Shown here one piece after another: positions 1 through 9,104 of a DNA stretch of 64,000 nt; positions within the stretch are counted from its first letter, which is position 1, and each line of letters starts with the position of its first letter. Both the position numbers and the translations under genes were made by a program. The notes beneath the pieces are model-generated. The model saw only the letters and a list, made by a program, of their open reading frames with translations. It had not been told where the DNA came from and ran no database searches. Source of the stretch: CAYUVH01 sp964448135 (GTDB taxonomy: Bacteria; Verrucomicrobiota; Verrucomicrobiia; Limisphaerales; UBA8199); contig CAYUVH010000040.1 in the NCBI GenBank assembly GCA_964448135.1, positions 1-64,000 on the forward strand, written 5' to 3'.

Positions 1-153
1 GCCGAGGATGTGGAAAATGATCTCTATGCGGCCATTGACCTGTCCGCCAAAAAAATCGAGCAACAGCTCCGCAAGCGCCACCGCAAGTTCAAGGCCCTCA
101 ATCACAAGGTCGCCGCCCGCGGCAAGCGCACCCGGCAGGAAGCCGACGCTTAG
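1..153 (+). CDS. hpf: Ribosome hibernation promoting factor (HPF/RaiA family), C-terminal fragment
   Basis: The reading frame is open from the first base to a TAG at 151-153 and gives 50 residues. It contains the segment NDLYAAIDLSAKKIEQQLRK followed by a basic tail. That segment matches the last helix of HPF/YfiA/RaiA proteins, where D(M/L)YAAID is highly conserved. Family members bind the 30S A/P-site region and stabilise idle ribosomes in stationary phase. The fragment ends soon after the helix, so this is the short-form type without the long C-terminal dimerisation domain. The 5' part lies outside the window. The family call rests on this one motif. Confidence 0.75.
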   Translation, partial: AEDVENDLYAAIDLSAKKIEQQLRKRHRKFKALNHKVAARGKRTRQEADA

Positions 154-237
154 TATTTACCACGGATTGGTCCGCCGCCGTTTGGGCATGGGGCGGTTTG
201 AGGCTGGCCGCTCCACGGGTTGTTGCGCTTTTCGTTC

Positions 238-1500
238 GTGACTGGCGAGCCTCCACTTCTCCTGCGCGCCCGCGCGGTGGTCCCGGTGTCGCAACCGCCC
301 ATCGCCGACGGCGCCGTCCTCATTTCCGGGAACCGCATCGCCGCCGTGGGCCGCTGGCGCGATCTTTACGCGCGCCATCAAGCGGCCGCTCAGGACCTCG
401 GCGAAGTCATCCTGCTCCCCGGCCTCATCAACGCCCATTGCCATCTCGACTACACCGACATGGCGGGCGAATTTCCGCCCCCACGTCTGTTCACCGACTG
501 GATCAAGCTCATCACCGCCGCCAAGGCCGGTTGGAGCTATTCCGAATACGCCCAATCCTGGTTGAACGGCGCGCATATGCTCCTGCGCAACGGCACCACG
601 ACCGTGGCTGACATCGAAGCCGTGCCCGAACTGTTGCCCGAGACGTGGGATTCCACGCTGTTGCGGGTCCGGTCATTTGTCGAGATGATCGCCGTCCGTC
701 CGCAGCGCCTTCCCAGCACCGTCCTCGCCGAGACGGTCCAGCGCATCAAAGCCCTGGCCCATGATCGCTCCCGCGCCGAGCTTTCGCCGCACGCGCCCTA
801 TTCCACGGTGCCCGAACTCCTGCGCCTCACCGCTGAAGTCGCCCGGCACCAGCAATGGCGCGTTTGCGTCCACGTCGCCGAGTCCGCCCTCGAATTTCAA
901 ATGTTCACCCGCGGCCGGGGCGCGATGTTCGACTGGCTCCGCTGGATGGGCCGCGACATGTCCGACGCCGGCAAAACCTCCCCCGTCCGCCACCTTGAAC
1001 GTTGCGGCCTCCTGGGGAACAATCTCCTCGCCATCCATGCCAACTACCTCGCCCGCGGCGACGCCGCCTTGCTAGGCCGCCACGGCGTGCATGTCGTGCA
1101 TTGTCCGAGGAGTCATGCTTATTTCGATCACGCGCCGTTTCCGCGTGGTGCTCTGAGTCGCGCTGGCGTAAATATTTGTATTGGCACCGACAGCCTGGCC
1201 ACCGTGCTGAAGAGTCGCCGTGAAACCGTGGAACTGGATATGTTTGCCGAAATGCGCACGCTCGCGAAAGCCGATGGCGCTCTACCCGCCCGCAAGATCG
1301 TGCAAATGGCGACGCTCAATGGCGCCCGCGCCCTCGGACTCGGCGGGCAGGTGGGCGAACTCAGTGAAGGCGCGCACGCCGACCTCATCGCCATTCCCTT
1401 TTCCGGCCGCCTGTCCGGCGCTTACGCGGCCATATCCGAACACCGGGGCGGCGTCACCGTCAGTATGATTGATGGCCGCTGGGCCGTCACCCCCGCATGA
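238..1500 (+). CDS. Metal-dependent amidohydrolase (TrzN/AtzA/SsnA superfamily), possible aminofutalosine deaminase
   Basis: About 420 residues with the full metal-site set of the cytosine-deaminase-like amidohydrolases: NAHCHLDYTD (HxH) near the start of the barrel, HVAES (third His), AIHANY (fourth His) and GTDSLAT (metal Asp). An N-terminal composite beta-sandwich (ADGAVLISGNRIAAVG) and its C-terminal return strand are present. The motif SPHAPYST and the insert with HCPRSHAYF recall 6-amino-6-deoxyfutalosine deaminases of the menaquinone pathway, but SAH/MTA or guanine-type deaminases are possible. I start at GTG 238 because it places the first strand close to the N terminus; an in-frame TTG at 220 is the alternative. 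The stop overlaps the bioF start by 4 bases (ATGA), implying translational coupling. Confidence 0.85.
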   Translation: MTGEPPLLLRARAVVPVSQPPIADGAVLISGNRIAAVGRWRDLYARHQAAAQDLGEVILLPGLINAHCHLDYTDMAGEFPPPRLFTDWIKLITAAKAGWSYSEYAQSWLNGAHMLLRNGTTTVADIEAVPELLPETWDSTLLRVRSFVEMIAVRPQRLPSTVLAETVQRIKALAHDRSRAELSPHAPYSTVPELLRLTAEVARHQQWRVCVHVAESALEFQMFTRGRGAMFDWLRWMGRDMSDAGKTSPVRHLERCGLLGNNLLAIHANYLARGDAALLGRHGVHVVHCPRSHAYFDHAPFPRGALSRAGVNICIGTDSLATVLKSRRETVELDMFAEMRTLAKADGALPARKIVQMATLNGARALGLGGQVGELSEGAHADLIAIPFSGRLSGAYAAISEHRGGVTVSMIDGRWAVTPA

Positions 1501-2684
1501 GCCGGCTCGACGAAGATCTGGCCGCGCGCCTGGCCGCGATTCGCGACGCCGGCCTGCACCGGAAGTTGCGCCGCCTCGATTCACCGCAAAGCCCGCGCGT
1601 GATTGCGGACGGGCAGCCCTTGCTGAATTTCTCCTCCAACGACTACCTAGGTCTCGCCAATGAGCCCGCGCTCAAGGCCGCCGCCATCCAGGCCATCGAA
1701 CAATACGGGGCAGGGTCCGGTTCCTCGCGGTTGATTTGTGGTTCGCTCGCGCCGCATCAAGAACTGGAAACGCTTTTGGCCGAGTTCAAAGGCACCGAAA
1801 CCGCGCTGTCCTTTTCCTCCGGTTACGCCGCCGCCATGGGCACCATCGGCTCGCTCATATCCAAGGCGGACGTCGTCATAATAGACAAACTCGTCCACGC
1901 CTGCATCGTGGACTCGGTCTCGTATAGCGGAGCCAAAATGCGCGTCTTCGCGCACAACGACCTCGACGATCTGGAGCAGATCCTGAAATGGTCCGCCGAA
2001 CGTGCCTCAAAGGAAAACGCCTCCCGCACGCTGGTGGTAACCGAAAGCATCTTTTCCATGGATGGCGATCGCGCGCCGCTGAAGGAGATTGTGGAGTTAA
2101 AGGACCGCTTTGGCGCATGGCTGATGGTGGACGAGGCGCACGGTTCCGGGCTGTTCGGACCCGGCGGTCGCGGATTGGCCGAGGAACTGGGTGTCAGCGA
2201 CCGGATCGAGATTCAGATGGGGACGCTGGGAAAATCATTCGGCGCCTCCGGCGGCTTCATCTGCGGTTCACGGGCATTGGTGGATTTTTTAATCAACCGG
2301 GCGCGAACCTTCATCTTCTCCACCGCTCCCGTGCCAGCCGTGGCAGCCGCGGCGGCCGCGGGCGTTCGCTTCGTCATGTCCGACGAAGGAAAAAAGCGGC
2401 GGGAGACTTTGTGGACCCGCGTCGGTGAATTGGATTCGAAATTGAAAGTCCACGCCCCGGCGCGGCTCTCAGCGATTTTTCCCATCATTCTCGGCGATGA
2501 AACGCGCGCGGTTGAGACCTCGGCGCGGCTTCGCGGCGAGGGCCTGCTCGTGCCCGCGATACGGTATCCGACCGTCGCCCGCGGCAAGGCCCGCTTGCGC
2601 GTCACCGTGACCGCCAGCCACACTCCGGCCGAAGTCCAAACGCTCGCCCAGGCGCTCGCGAATTGCGCGCCGGCTCCCGCTTAA
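1497..2684 (+). CDS. bioF: 8-amino-7-oxononanoate synthase (BioF)
   Basis: A 395-residue alpha-oxoamine synthase of normal length. FSSNDYLGLA is near the N terminus, GSGSSRLICGS follows, DEAHGSGLFGPGGRG carries the PLP-interacting Asp and His, and GTLGKSFGASGG holds the Schiff-base lysine. The family condenses pimeloyl-thioester with L-alanine to give KAPA in biotin synthesis. Related KBL and serine palmitoyltransferase enzymes share the fold, but a bioA-type gene 4 bases downstream makes BioF the best call. The start is fixed by the ATGA overlap with the upstream amidohydrolase. bioB, bioD and bioC/bioH homologues are not in the window. Confidence 0.92.
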   Translation: MSRLDEDLAARLAAIRDAGLHRKLRRLDSPQSPRVIADGQPLLNFSSNDYLGLANEPALKAAAIQAIEQYGAGSGSSRLICGSLAPHQELETLLAEFKGTETALSFSSGYAAAMGTIGSLISKADVVIIDKLVHACIVDSVSYSGAKMRVFAHNDLDDLEQILKWSAERASKENASRTLVVTESIFSMDGDRAPLKEIVELKDRFGAWLMVDEAHGSGLFGPGGRGLAEELGVSDRIEIQMGTLGKSFGASGGFICGSRALVDFLINRARTFIFSTAPVPAVAAAAAAGVRFVMSDEGKKRRETLWTRVGELDSKLKVHAPARLSAIFPIILGDETRAVETSARLRGEGLLVPAIRYPTVARGKARLRVTVTASHTPAEVQTLAQALANCAPAPA

Positions 2685-2688
2685 CGTC

Positions 2689-4101
2689 ATGCATCCCCTG
2701 GCAAAACTGGACCACCGCCACGTCTGGCATCCTTTCACGCAAATGCGCGACTGGCTGAAGCGCGAGCCAATCGTCATCGTCTCGGGCAAGGGTGCCGTAT
2801 TGCGTGATGTGAAGGGCCGCCGATACCTCGACGCCAATTCCTCCATCTGGACCAATCTCCACGGCCACAATCATCCGCGCATCAACGCGGCCATCAACAA
2901 GCAATTAGGCCGGATCGCTCACTCCTCCGCGCTCGGCTTCGCCAACGAACCCGCCAGTCTCCTGGCCGCACGGTTGGTCGAGGCCGCCAATCCAAAACGA
3001 CCCCGCCTCGCCGGGCCGTCGCTGCCCAAGGTCTTTTTTTCCGATGACGGCTCCACCGCGATGGAAGTCGCACTCAAGCTCGCCTACGAGTACGCCCGGC
3101 GCGCCAGGGGAATTCGCTCGCCACGTTTTCTTTCCCTCGAAGGCGCGTATCATGGCGACACCGTCGGCGCGGTGGCGCTGGGCCACATCGATCTCTTTCA
3201 CAAAACGTGGCAGGGCTTGCTCTTCAAAACCGACAAAGTCATGTCGCCGTATTGTTACCGGTGCCCCTTCAACCGCGCCAAGCCCGAACGTGGTGATGCG
3301 CGCGAATATCGGAAATGCCAGTGGGAGTGTCTGGACCTGGTGGAGAGAAAATTTCGCGCGCAGAAAAAGCGTGGGCAAAATTACGCGGCATTTGTGGTTG
3401 AGCCGCAAATGCAAGGCGCCGCCGGCATGATTCCACAACCCGACGGCTGGCTGCATCGCGCCGCCGCAATCGCCCGGAGCCACCAAACCCTGCTCGTCGC
3501 CGACGAAGTGATGACCGGCTTCGGTCGCACGGGAACCACGTTCGCCTGCCACCGGGAAAATGTGCAGCCGGATCTGCTCGCCTTCGCCAAAGGTTTGACC
3601 GGTGGCTATCTACCCATGGCCGCGACCCTGGCTTCCACTGCCATCTTCAAAGTGTTCGAGGGCGAATATCACGAATTCAAATCCTTCTTCCACGGCCATA
3701 GTTTCACCGCAAATCAACTCGGCGCGTCTGCCGCCCTCGCGAGCCTGGATTTGCTGGAGAGCTCTGATTCGATTCGCCAACGCCGATTGCTTGAAGGCGT
3801 CCTGCGTGACGAGCTTGCTTCGCTGTGGAAACTCGCTCACGTGGGCGACATTCGTCAGGCGGGATTGGTCGCCGGCATCGAGCTCGTTCGCAACTGGCGG
3901 ACACGCCAGCCGTTCGCTCTGCGGGAAAAAGCGGGCATTCGCGTGTGCGAAGTCATGGCGCGCCGCGGGGTGCTTACCCGTCCCGTCGGAAACGTCATTG
4001 TGTTGATGCCGCCGTACTGCTCGACGCCCGCTCAAGTTCGCGAAATGATCGCCGCCCTGCGCGAGGGAATCAGTTTGCTCGCCGGCCGAAAGATCCGCTG
4101 A
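2689..4101 (+). CDS. bioA: Adenosylmethionine-8-amino-7-oxononanoate aminotransferase (BioA)
   Basis: A 470-residue class III PLP aminotransferase. HVWHPFTQM at the N terminus is the BioA signature, DGSTAMEVALKLA and EGAYHGDTVG bind PLP phosphate and substrate, DEVMTGFGRTG carries the PLP Asp, and AFAKGLTGGYLP contains the catalytic lysine. A cysteine-bearing segment (SPYCYRCPF, residues about 185-193, with a further KCQWEC) matches the CYRCPF insert of the Bacillus/PVC-type BioA. The family converts KAPA to DAPA using S-adenosylmethionine as amino donor. It starts 4 bases after bioF, in one operon. The stop faces the end of the HAD gene only 10 bases away, so the two transcripts converge. 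Confidence 0.93.
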   Translation: MHPLAKLDHRHVWHPFTQMRDWLKREPIVIVSGKGAVLRDVKGRRYLDANSSIWTNLHGHNHPRINAAINKQLGRIAHSSALGFANEPASLLAARLVEAANPKRPRLAGPSLPKVFFSDDGSTAMEVALKLAYEYARRARGIRSPRFLSLEGAYHGDTVGAVALGHIDLFHKTWQGLLFKTDKVMSPYCYRCPFNRAKPERGDAREYRKCQWECLDLVERKFRAQKKRGQNYAAFVVEPQMQGAAGMIPQPDGWLHRAAAIARSHQTLLVADEVMTGFGRTGTTFACHRENVQPDLLAFAKGLTGGYLPMAATLASTAIFKVFEGEYHEFKSFFHGHSFTANQLGASAALASLDLLESSDSIRQRRLLEGVLRDELASLWKLAHVGDIRQAGLVAGIELVRNWRTRQPFALREKAGIRVCEVMARRGVLTRPVGNVIVLMPPYCSTPAQVREMIAALREGISLLAGRKIR

Positions 4102-4111
4102 AGGCGCGGAA

Positions 4112-4807
4112 TCAGGCTCCCGATTTTTTCCGGCGCGGCGCGGTTTTTTTGGCGGCCTTTTTTCCGGGCAACAGCAACTCCGCAATCTGCTCGTAGGTGC
4201 GCACCACCTGGGTCGCTTCCCGCAGCTCTTTCGCCGAATGGGAGTTCGTGATGGCGATCACTTTCATTCCCGCGGCCAACCCGGCTTTGACCCCGGGTTT
4301 GGAATCCTCGATCACCCAGCATTTCTCCGGCGTCACGCCCAGCAATTCCGCGGTGCGCAGGAAGATGTCCGGCGCCGGTTTGCCGTGGCGCACTTCCGAA
4401 CTCGTAACCGTCGCGGAAAAAGCCAGTTTCAGGTTCCGCAGCCCGAGCACCGCTTCCACCACCGTGCGCTCCGATCCAGAAGCCACCGCCAGTTGGTAGT
4501 GAGGTTTGAGCTGTTCGATCAATTCGGGCAGCCCGCGAAACAGCGGCTCCTCGCGTTGCAAAATCTCGATCACCCGCCGCCGTTTGCGCCCGATCAATTC
4601 GTCCAGCGATTCCTCGGGCCGGTGCCGCGCCACGAAATCCTTCCACAGAATGTTGTCCGACTGCCCGATGTAATCCGCGAAGCGCAGCCCGTGCGTCTCG
4701 CCGTAACCGATTTCGGCCACCACCTCCAGGAACGCCTTCTCGTGCCGCGGCTCGCTGTCCACGATCACGCCGTCCATGTCGAAAATAACCGCCTGGTCCT
4801 TCTTCAT
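4112..4807 (-). CDS. HAD-superfamily phosphatase, beta-phosphoglucomutase/Gph-like
   Basis: 231 residues from ATG 4807. Motif I is FDMDGVIVDSEP with the nucleophilic and acid/base Asp pair, motif II is VASGSERT, motif III lysine lies in GKPAPD, and motif IV is VIEDSKPG. A helical C1 cap lies between motifs I and II. These features place it among HAD subfamily IA phosphatases or sugar-phosphate mutases; the substrate cannot be read from the sequence. The longer frame upstream (to 4987) is rejected because that part overlaps the EVE gene in another frame. The start overlaps the EVE stop by 4 bases. The C-terminal 16 residues are a Lys/Arg-rich tail (KKAAKKTAPRRKK), unusual for the family and possibly nucleic-acid binding. 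Confidence 0.88.
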   Translation of the reverse strand: MKKDQAVIFDMDGVIVDSEPRHEKAFLEVVAEIGYGETHGLRFADYIGQSDNILWKDFVARHRPEESLDELIGRKRRRVIEILQREEPLFRGLPELIEQLKPHYQLAVASGSERTVVEAVLGLRNLKLAFSATVTSSEVRHGKPAPDIFLRTAELLGVTPEKCWVIEDSKPGVKAGLAAGMKVIAITNSHSAKELREATQVVRTYEQIAELLLPGKKAAKKTAPRRKKSGA

Positions 4808-5220
4808 TTCGCGGCCACGCCTCCCAATTCCAGCACGCGCTCGTACTGTGGCTGCGTCAGCGGCATGACCGAGAGGCGCGAATTCCGGACCAACAACATC
4901 TCCTTGAGTTTCACGTCCTGTTTGATGGCGGCCAGTTTCACCGGAGTGGCGAGCGGCTTGACCGGCGCGAGATCCACCGCCGACCAATCGCCCTCGTCTG
5001 CAGTTGGATCAGCGTAGGCGGCTTTCGTCACGCGCGCGATGCCCACCACTTCCTTGCCTTCGCCGCTGTGGTAATAGAGCACCGCGTCGCCCTTCGCCAT
5101 TCCGCGCAGGTTGTTGCGCGCCTGAAAATTTCGCACCCCCGTCCACGCCGAGCTGCCATCCTTCACAAAGTCCGCCCACGAATAAGCTTCGGGTTCCTGT
5201 TTTACGAGCCAATGTTTCAC
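4804..5220 (-). CDS. EVE-domain protein (thymocyte nuclear protein 1-like)
   Basis: About 138 residues forming a single EVE domain, the PUA-like fold that binds modified bases. Visible signatures are KHWLVKQEPEAYSW at the N terminus, WTGVRNFQARNNLR, GDAVLYYHSGEGKEVVGIA, and the C-terminal LVRNSRLSVMPLTQPQYERV. I choose GTG 5220 because family members begin almost exactly at (K)xWLVKxEP. Upstream in-frame GTGs (5256, 5250) would add a non-conserved leader. It is translationally coupled (ATGA) to the HAD phosphatase. EVE proteins are often linked to modified-DNA recognition or RNA metabolism, but the neighbours here do not decide between them. Confidence 0.88.
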   Translation of the reverse strand: MKHWLVKQEPEAYSWADFVKDGSSAWTGVRNFQARNNLRGMAKGDAVLYYHSGEGKEVVGIARVTKAAYADPTADEGDWSAVDLAPVKPLATPVKLAAIKQDVKLKEMLLVRNSRLSVMPLTQPQYERVLELGGVAAK

Positions 5221-5316
5221 CTGCCAAAGTCTGGCGCGTCCGCCCCCCACAGTCACGCGCGTTTTGGACCGGCCGGGCAGCCCGAAGGGGAAGCCTGATC
5301 CCCGAGCGCCCCGTAA

Positions 5317-8300
5317 TCACTCGCACCGGATGCGATAGAACCGGTTCGTCACGGGCGGATCGGGATCCTGCAAATAAATGTCCGCACCGGTCCCGGGCAC
5401 CGTCGGGCTGATCGGCGTCCAGGTGGGATCTATGATATCGCCTTTATATTCCAGCGTGTAATTCAATCCGGGCTCGCTCGAACTGGTCAGGGTGGCGCCG
5501 CTGTTGTTGACGAGGACCGAAGTGATGGTCGGCGGCACGAGCACGGTCACGGTTGCCATGGCGCTCGTCACCGCGTTGACGATGTTCGTGATGATGACCT
5601 GGTATTCGCCCGCCTGCGCGAATTGAATGTTGGTGAGCACCAGCGTCGCGTTCGTGGCGCCGTCTATGTTCGTGCCCCAGGAGAGCCATTGGTAGTCCAG
5701 CGGCGCGGTCCCGTCTGCCACCACGGACAACGTGACGGTCGTTCCCTGCACAACCACCTGGTTGGTGAGATCCACCGTGATGCTCACCGGGACGAGCACG
5801 ATCAGCGTGGCCACGAGGCTGGTCACGCTGCCTTCGGCGTTGGTAATGATCACGGCGTAATCCCCGGCATCCACCGGCTGGACATTGGTGAGGCTGAGTG
5901 AGGTATCGGTGGCGGCGACGAGGTTGGTGCCGTCATGCGTCCACTGATACATCAGGGAAGGTGAGCCGCTCGCGCCGATGTCGAAGGTCACGTTGGTCCC
6001 GGCCAGCACGGTGAGGCTGGCAGGTTGGGAATAGATCATCGGCCCGACCAGCGACGGCGAGCCATTGTAAATCGCCAGCGCAAAATCCTGGTCCACCGGG
6101 TAGCCATTGTTCGGCACGCCATCGGAGTTGATGTTCGCCGCCGTGACCACGACGACATAACTGCCGGACACGCCCGCCGGCAAAAAGACGCTCTCCACGT
6201 TGTTGCGCGGATCGGCGGAGCCGCCCGTGATCGAGTTCGAACCGCTGAACACGTTGCCGCGATAATATTGGCCGCCCGCCACCACCGTCAGGTCCAGGTC
6301 GTTGTTGAAGGCGTCGCCGGTGGTGTTGCCCGGCGCGTCGGTCCACGCGACCGTCACGCGAAAGGGCTGATTGGTATCGGTGATGGTGCCCGTGAACATC
6401 CGGTAGTCGCCGGTGTTCGTGAAAAGATTACCGGGATCCTGATCGTAGAGTGCTCGCCCCACGCCATCGAAGGCTGATCCCAGGTTCACCTCGCCCATGC
6501 CCTGGCTGTTGGACCACAGATCATCGTTCGTCGCCACTGCCGTCATGTAGCGCGCGGCGTTCATCAGGTAAGCCTTGGTCATCGCCGGACTCGGCGGGTT
6601 CGAAGACTGATTGATGAAATACTGCCGCAACAAGGCGCAGCCGCCCGACACCGCCGCCGCCGCCTGGCTGCTGCCGGAACTCACGGTAAAGAACTCCTGG
6701 CTGTCAGGAAAAAAGAGGCTGTTCGAAGTTCCACAAATCCCGCTCGCATCCGACAGAAAACATTCCGCCGCCGTGCCATTCGTCGCGGGGCAGGGGGACT
6801 GGTAAACGCCGCCGGAGATATGCGTGCCTGGCGCCATCAGGTCGGGTTTGTGCCGGCCGTCGCGGCACGGCCCGCGGCTCGTGTTATTCGATATCTCATT
6901 CGCGTTGTCAGCCTGGTCGTCACCCACACTGCAACCATCCGCGCCCCCGAGCGCCTGAACGCCCTCCGCATTGCCCACGGTGAGGACGTTCTTCGCCGTT
7001 CCCGGTGAGCCAATCGTCATTGGATCCGGCCCGCGATTGCCGGAGGAAAACACGATCACCATTTCCTGATTGCCGGGCGCCGGGTTGGTGCAGCCGGCCG
7101 GTTGCGCATCGCGCACGAGTGCGTCGTAGGCTTGCGCGTCCGCGTCATAGCGTCCGCTGGCCACGGCACCCCAGCTGTTATTGCTGATGCGCGCGCCATC
7201 GCCGTAGGCTTCCGATTGCAGGTCGGCGTAGTTTGGATACGTGAAATAATCCGGATCAAATATCACCGACGAACCCATCTTCACGAAGGGACACACTCCC
7301 AGCCCATAGTGATATCCCGACCCGTCCACGTGCGGAAAATTCGTCTGGTTGTCGTAGCCGCCGATGATATGCGCATTTAGCGTCCCGTGCCCGTCGCAGC
7401 CGGCGGCCGTGCTGCCGGGATTGTTGGTCGTGGTCTCGATCCGGTTGTAAACGATGCGGCTCGCCTTGTTCGTGTCCCCGAATTTGTAGAGGCCAAAATG
7501 GTTCGGCGACGTGGTGCCCGTATCGATGCCACTGTCGCTTACATCCACGACGAAATTGGAATTCGTGAATTGCCCCTGGGTGAAGCCGTGCGCGGAAAGC
7601 CAGCCGAGATATCCGGGCGAGCCCGGCACATCGCCATCCAGGATTCCGGCCGCGAGGATGTCCTGGCGCTCGTCGCACTTTATCGGCGCGGTGTAAGGTT
7701 GGATCGAAATGACGTCCGGCTGCCCGGCGAGCAAGGCCAGATCACCTGCGTTAAAACGCGTTATGACGTTTAGATACCCCAGGATTTTTTCCTGCCGCAG
7801 AATGGATCCCAGCTTCAAGCGGTTGATCAAATCCAGCGTGCCGCCATTCGTATCCGTGTCCGCCACCAACTGCAACACATAGGGCGAAGCTTCGGGCTGG
7901 AGAAAGCAGCCAAATCGGTAGCTGGATTGCGCGTCGGGATGAATCTTGTAGTCGTCGCGATAATCACCGAGATATTGCACTTCCTTCGCTTTGTCCGCGT
8001 AGTCTGCCAACCGGTCGAGACTCTCGGCATCGCCATAGACCAGGTAGGCATTGTGGGGGATGTAGGTGATGATCCGCACCCCCGTGGCCGCCAGTTGATT
8101 TCTCCAAGCCGGCAGCGAAGGGCCGGCAAACTGCACGAGCTGAAGCCGTTTCCCGGTAAAGCTGCCGTGCGATTTGTAGCTGGATTGGTTTTGCGCGGAA
8201 CAGGTGTCCACCGGGCCGGCATTCAACCGGATGTATTTATACTCGTCCCGCAGTTGCGACGCGGGATTGTTGGTCATGTCCGCGGAGAGCTGGGTCGTTT

Positions 8301-8550
8301 CGAACAGTTGGAATGCTCCATAATCCGCGATCAGCTGCGCACCTTTGTTTAAAAACTTTTGCCCCAGCGCCCGGTCGCTGGTCTGGACCATGTGGCGTTC
8401 GGCTGGGGGGCTGAAACCTACCGCCGAAGCTGGGAAAAGCACCCAGGCGGAGGAGGACGCCAGGCCGCCCAGCACCACCGCCAGCGCCAAACTCCACAGA
8501 CTTCCACGCAGGGTGGTAAATCCATGGGTCCGGGGCAGGGCTTTTCTCAT
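5317..8550 (-). CDS. Secreted subtilisin-like serine protease (S8) with Ig-like domains
   Basis: 1077 residues. An N-terminal hydrophobic stretch (about 17-43) is a signal peptide. A propeptide-like region runs to about 320. The peptidase S8 triad is visible as D339 (DSGIDTG), H388 (CDGHGTLNAH) and S628 (SSGSSQAAAA), with the oxyanion Asn in FSSGNRG. A P-domain-like beta-sandwich (VAWTDAPG, NDLDLTV) follows. Two Ig-like domains come next (DAGDYAVIITN and QAGEYQVIITN), then a 47-residue C-terminal module starting YTLEYKGD and ending FYRIRCE that recurs in other exported proteins here. It probably acts outside the cell or on its surface. The substrate is unknown. Gly-Ser-Ser-Gln replaces the usual Gly-Thr-Ser-Met around the nucleophile. 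Confidence 0.92.
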   Translation of the reverse strand: MRKALPRTHGFTTLRGSLWSLALAVVLGGLASSSAWVLFPASAVGFSPPAERHMVQTSDRALGQKFLNKGAQLIADYGAFQLFETTQLSADMTNNPASQLRDEYKYIRLNAGPVDTCSAQNQSSYKSHGSFTGKRLQLVQFAGPSLPAWRNQLAATGVRIITYIPHNAYLVYGDAESLDRLADYADKAKEVQYLGDYRDDYKIHPDAQSSYRFGCFLQPEASPYVLQLVADTDTNGGTLDLINRLKLGSILRQEKILGYLNVITRFNAGDLALLAGQPDVISIQPYTAPIKCDERQDILAAGILDGDVPGSPGYLGWLSAHGFTQGQFTNSNFVVDVSDSGIDTGTTSPNHFGLYKFGDTNKASRIVYNRIETTTNNPGSTAAGCDGHGTLNAHIIGGYDNQTNFPHVDGSGYHYGLGVCPFVKMGSSVIFDPDYFTYPNYADLQSEAYGDGARISNNSWGAVASGRYDADAQAYDALVRDAQPAGCTNPAPGNQEMVIVFSSGNRGPDPMTIGSPGTAKNVLTVGNAEGVQALGGADGCSVGDDQADNANEISNNTSRGPCRDGRHKPDLMAPGTHISGGVYQSPCPATNGTAAECFLSDASGICGTSNSLFFPDSQEFFTVSSGSSQAAAAVSGGCALLRQYFINQSSNPPSPAMTKAYLMNAARYMTAVATNDDLWSNSQGMGEVNLGSAFDGVGRALYDQDPGNLFTNTGDYRMFTGTITDTNQPFRVTVAWTDAPGNTTGDAFNNDLDLTVVAGGQYYRGNVFSGSNSITGGSADPRNNVESVFLPAGVSGSYVVVVTAANINSDGVPNNGYPVDQDFALAIYNGSPSLVGPMIYSQPASLTVLAGTNVTFDIGASGSPSLMYQWTHDGTNLVAATDTSLSLTNVQPVDAGDYAVIITNAEGSVTSLVATLIVLVPVSITVDLTNQVVVQGTTVTLSVVADGTAPLDYQWLSWGTNIDGATNATLVLTNIQFAQAGEYQVIITNIVNAVTSAMATVTVLVPPTITSVLVNNSGATLTSSSEPGLNYTLEYKGDIIDPTWTPISPTVPGTGADIYLQDPDPPVTNRFYRIRCE

Positions 8551-8657
8551 GCGTCGGTTATGCTATGGCCATGTATGGTAAAATGCCCTCTTGGCACGCT
8601 CTTTTCAAACGGAAACCTCCCCCGGACCATTGGGAAAAACCCTAGGCCTAAATCCTC

Positions 8658-9104
8658 CTACCGGCAGCTCAGGACGTACAAACCAATGCCCACCGGCGTG
8701 AAAATCCAGTAATCCCGCGGCATAATCCACCACCACGTGTCAGCATGCCACCAGATATGCTCCGCTTTGAAGCGTTTCAGGCCGAAAGCCGGGTTGAGCA
8801 GGAACCACAGAAAATCCTCGATCACCCAGAACAGCGTGAAAAACGACAGGATCCGCGCCTCCACGTGCCAGCTCGGCGCCACCACGCACAGCGGTAGATG
8901 CACCAGGGCCAGGGTGAACAGTTGCACGTAAAGGTGATAACCCGTCAGCGGTTTGGAACTGTAAAAAATCCGCGTCCAGCGATTCTCGATCCGCCAGGTC
9001 GGCAGGCTCGTGGCCCATCCGTGCGGCCCTTCGATCTGAACCTCCACGTGCGCAAAAGCCCAGGCCGTGAGCAGCAGGACGATGAGAAATATGGCAAGTG
9101 ACAT
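8658..9104 (-). CDS. Small integral membrane protein of unknown function
   Basis: 148 residues with about four hydrophobic segments: an N-terminal one (SLAIFLIVLLLTAWAF), LFTLALVHLPLCVV, ILSFFTLFWVIEDFLWFLL, and a C-terminal one ending GIGLYVL. It has many Trp and His (AEHIWWHADTWWW), which may line a membrane cavity. I do not recognise the family. The ATG at 9104 is preceded by an A/G-rich stretch. The gene stands between the subtilase and a noncoding stretch, on the same strand as the subtilase. Function cannot be assigned. Confidence 0.75.
   Translation of the reverse strand: MSLAIFLIVLLLTAWAFAHVEVQIEGPHGWATSLPTWRIENRWTRIFYSSKPLTGYHLYVQLFTLALVHLPLCVVAPSWHVEARILSFFTLFWVIEDFLWFLLNPAFGLKRFKAEHIWWHADTWWWIMPRDYWIFTPVGIGLYVLSCR

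Noticed and set aside
4808..4987. 60-codon N-terminal extension of the HAD phosphatase
   Set aside because: It overlaps the EVE gene in a different frame; the HAD motif I begins seven residues after ATG 4807.
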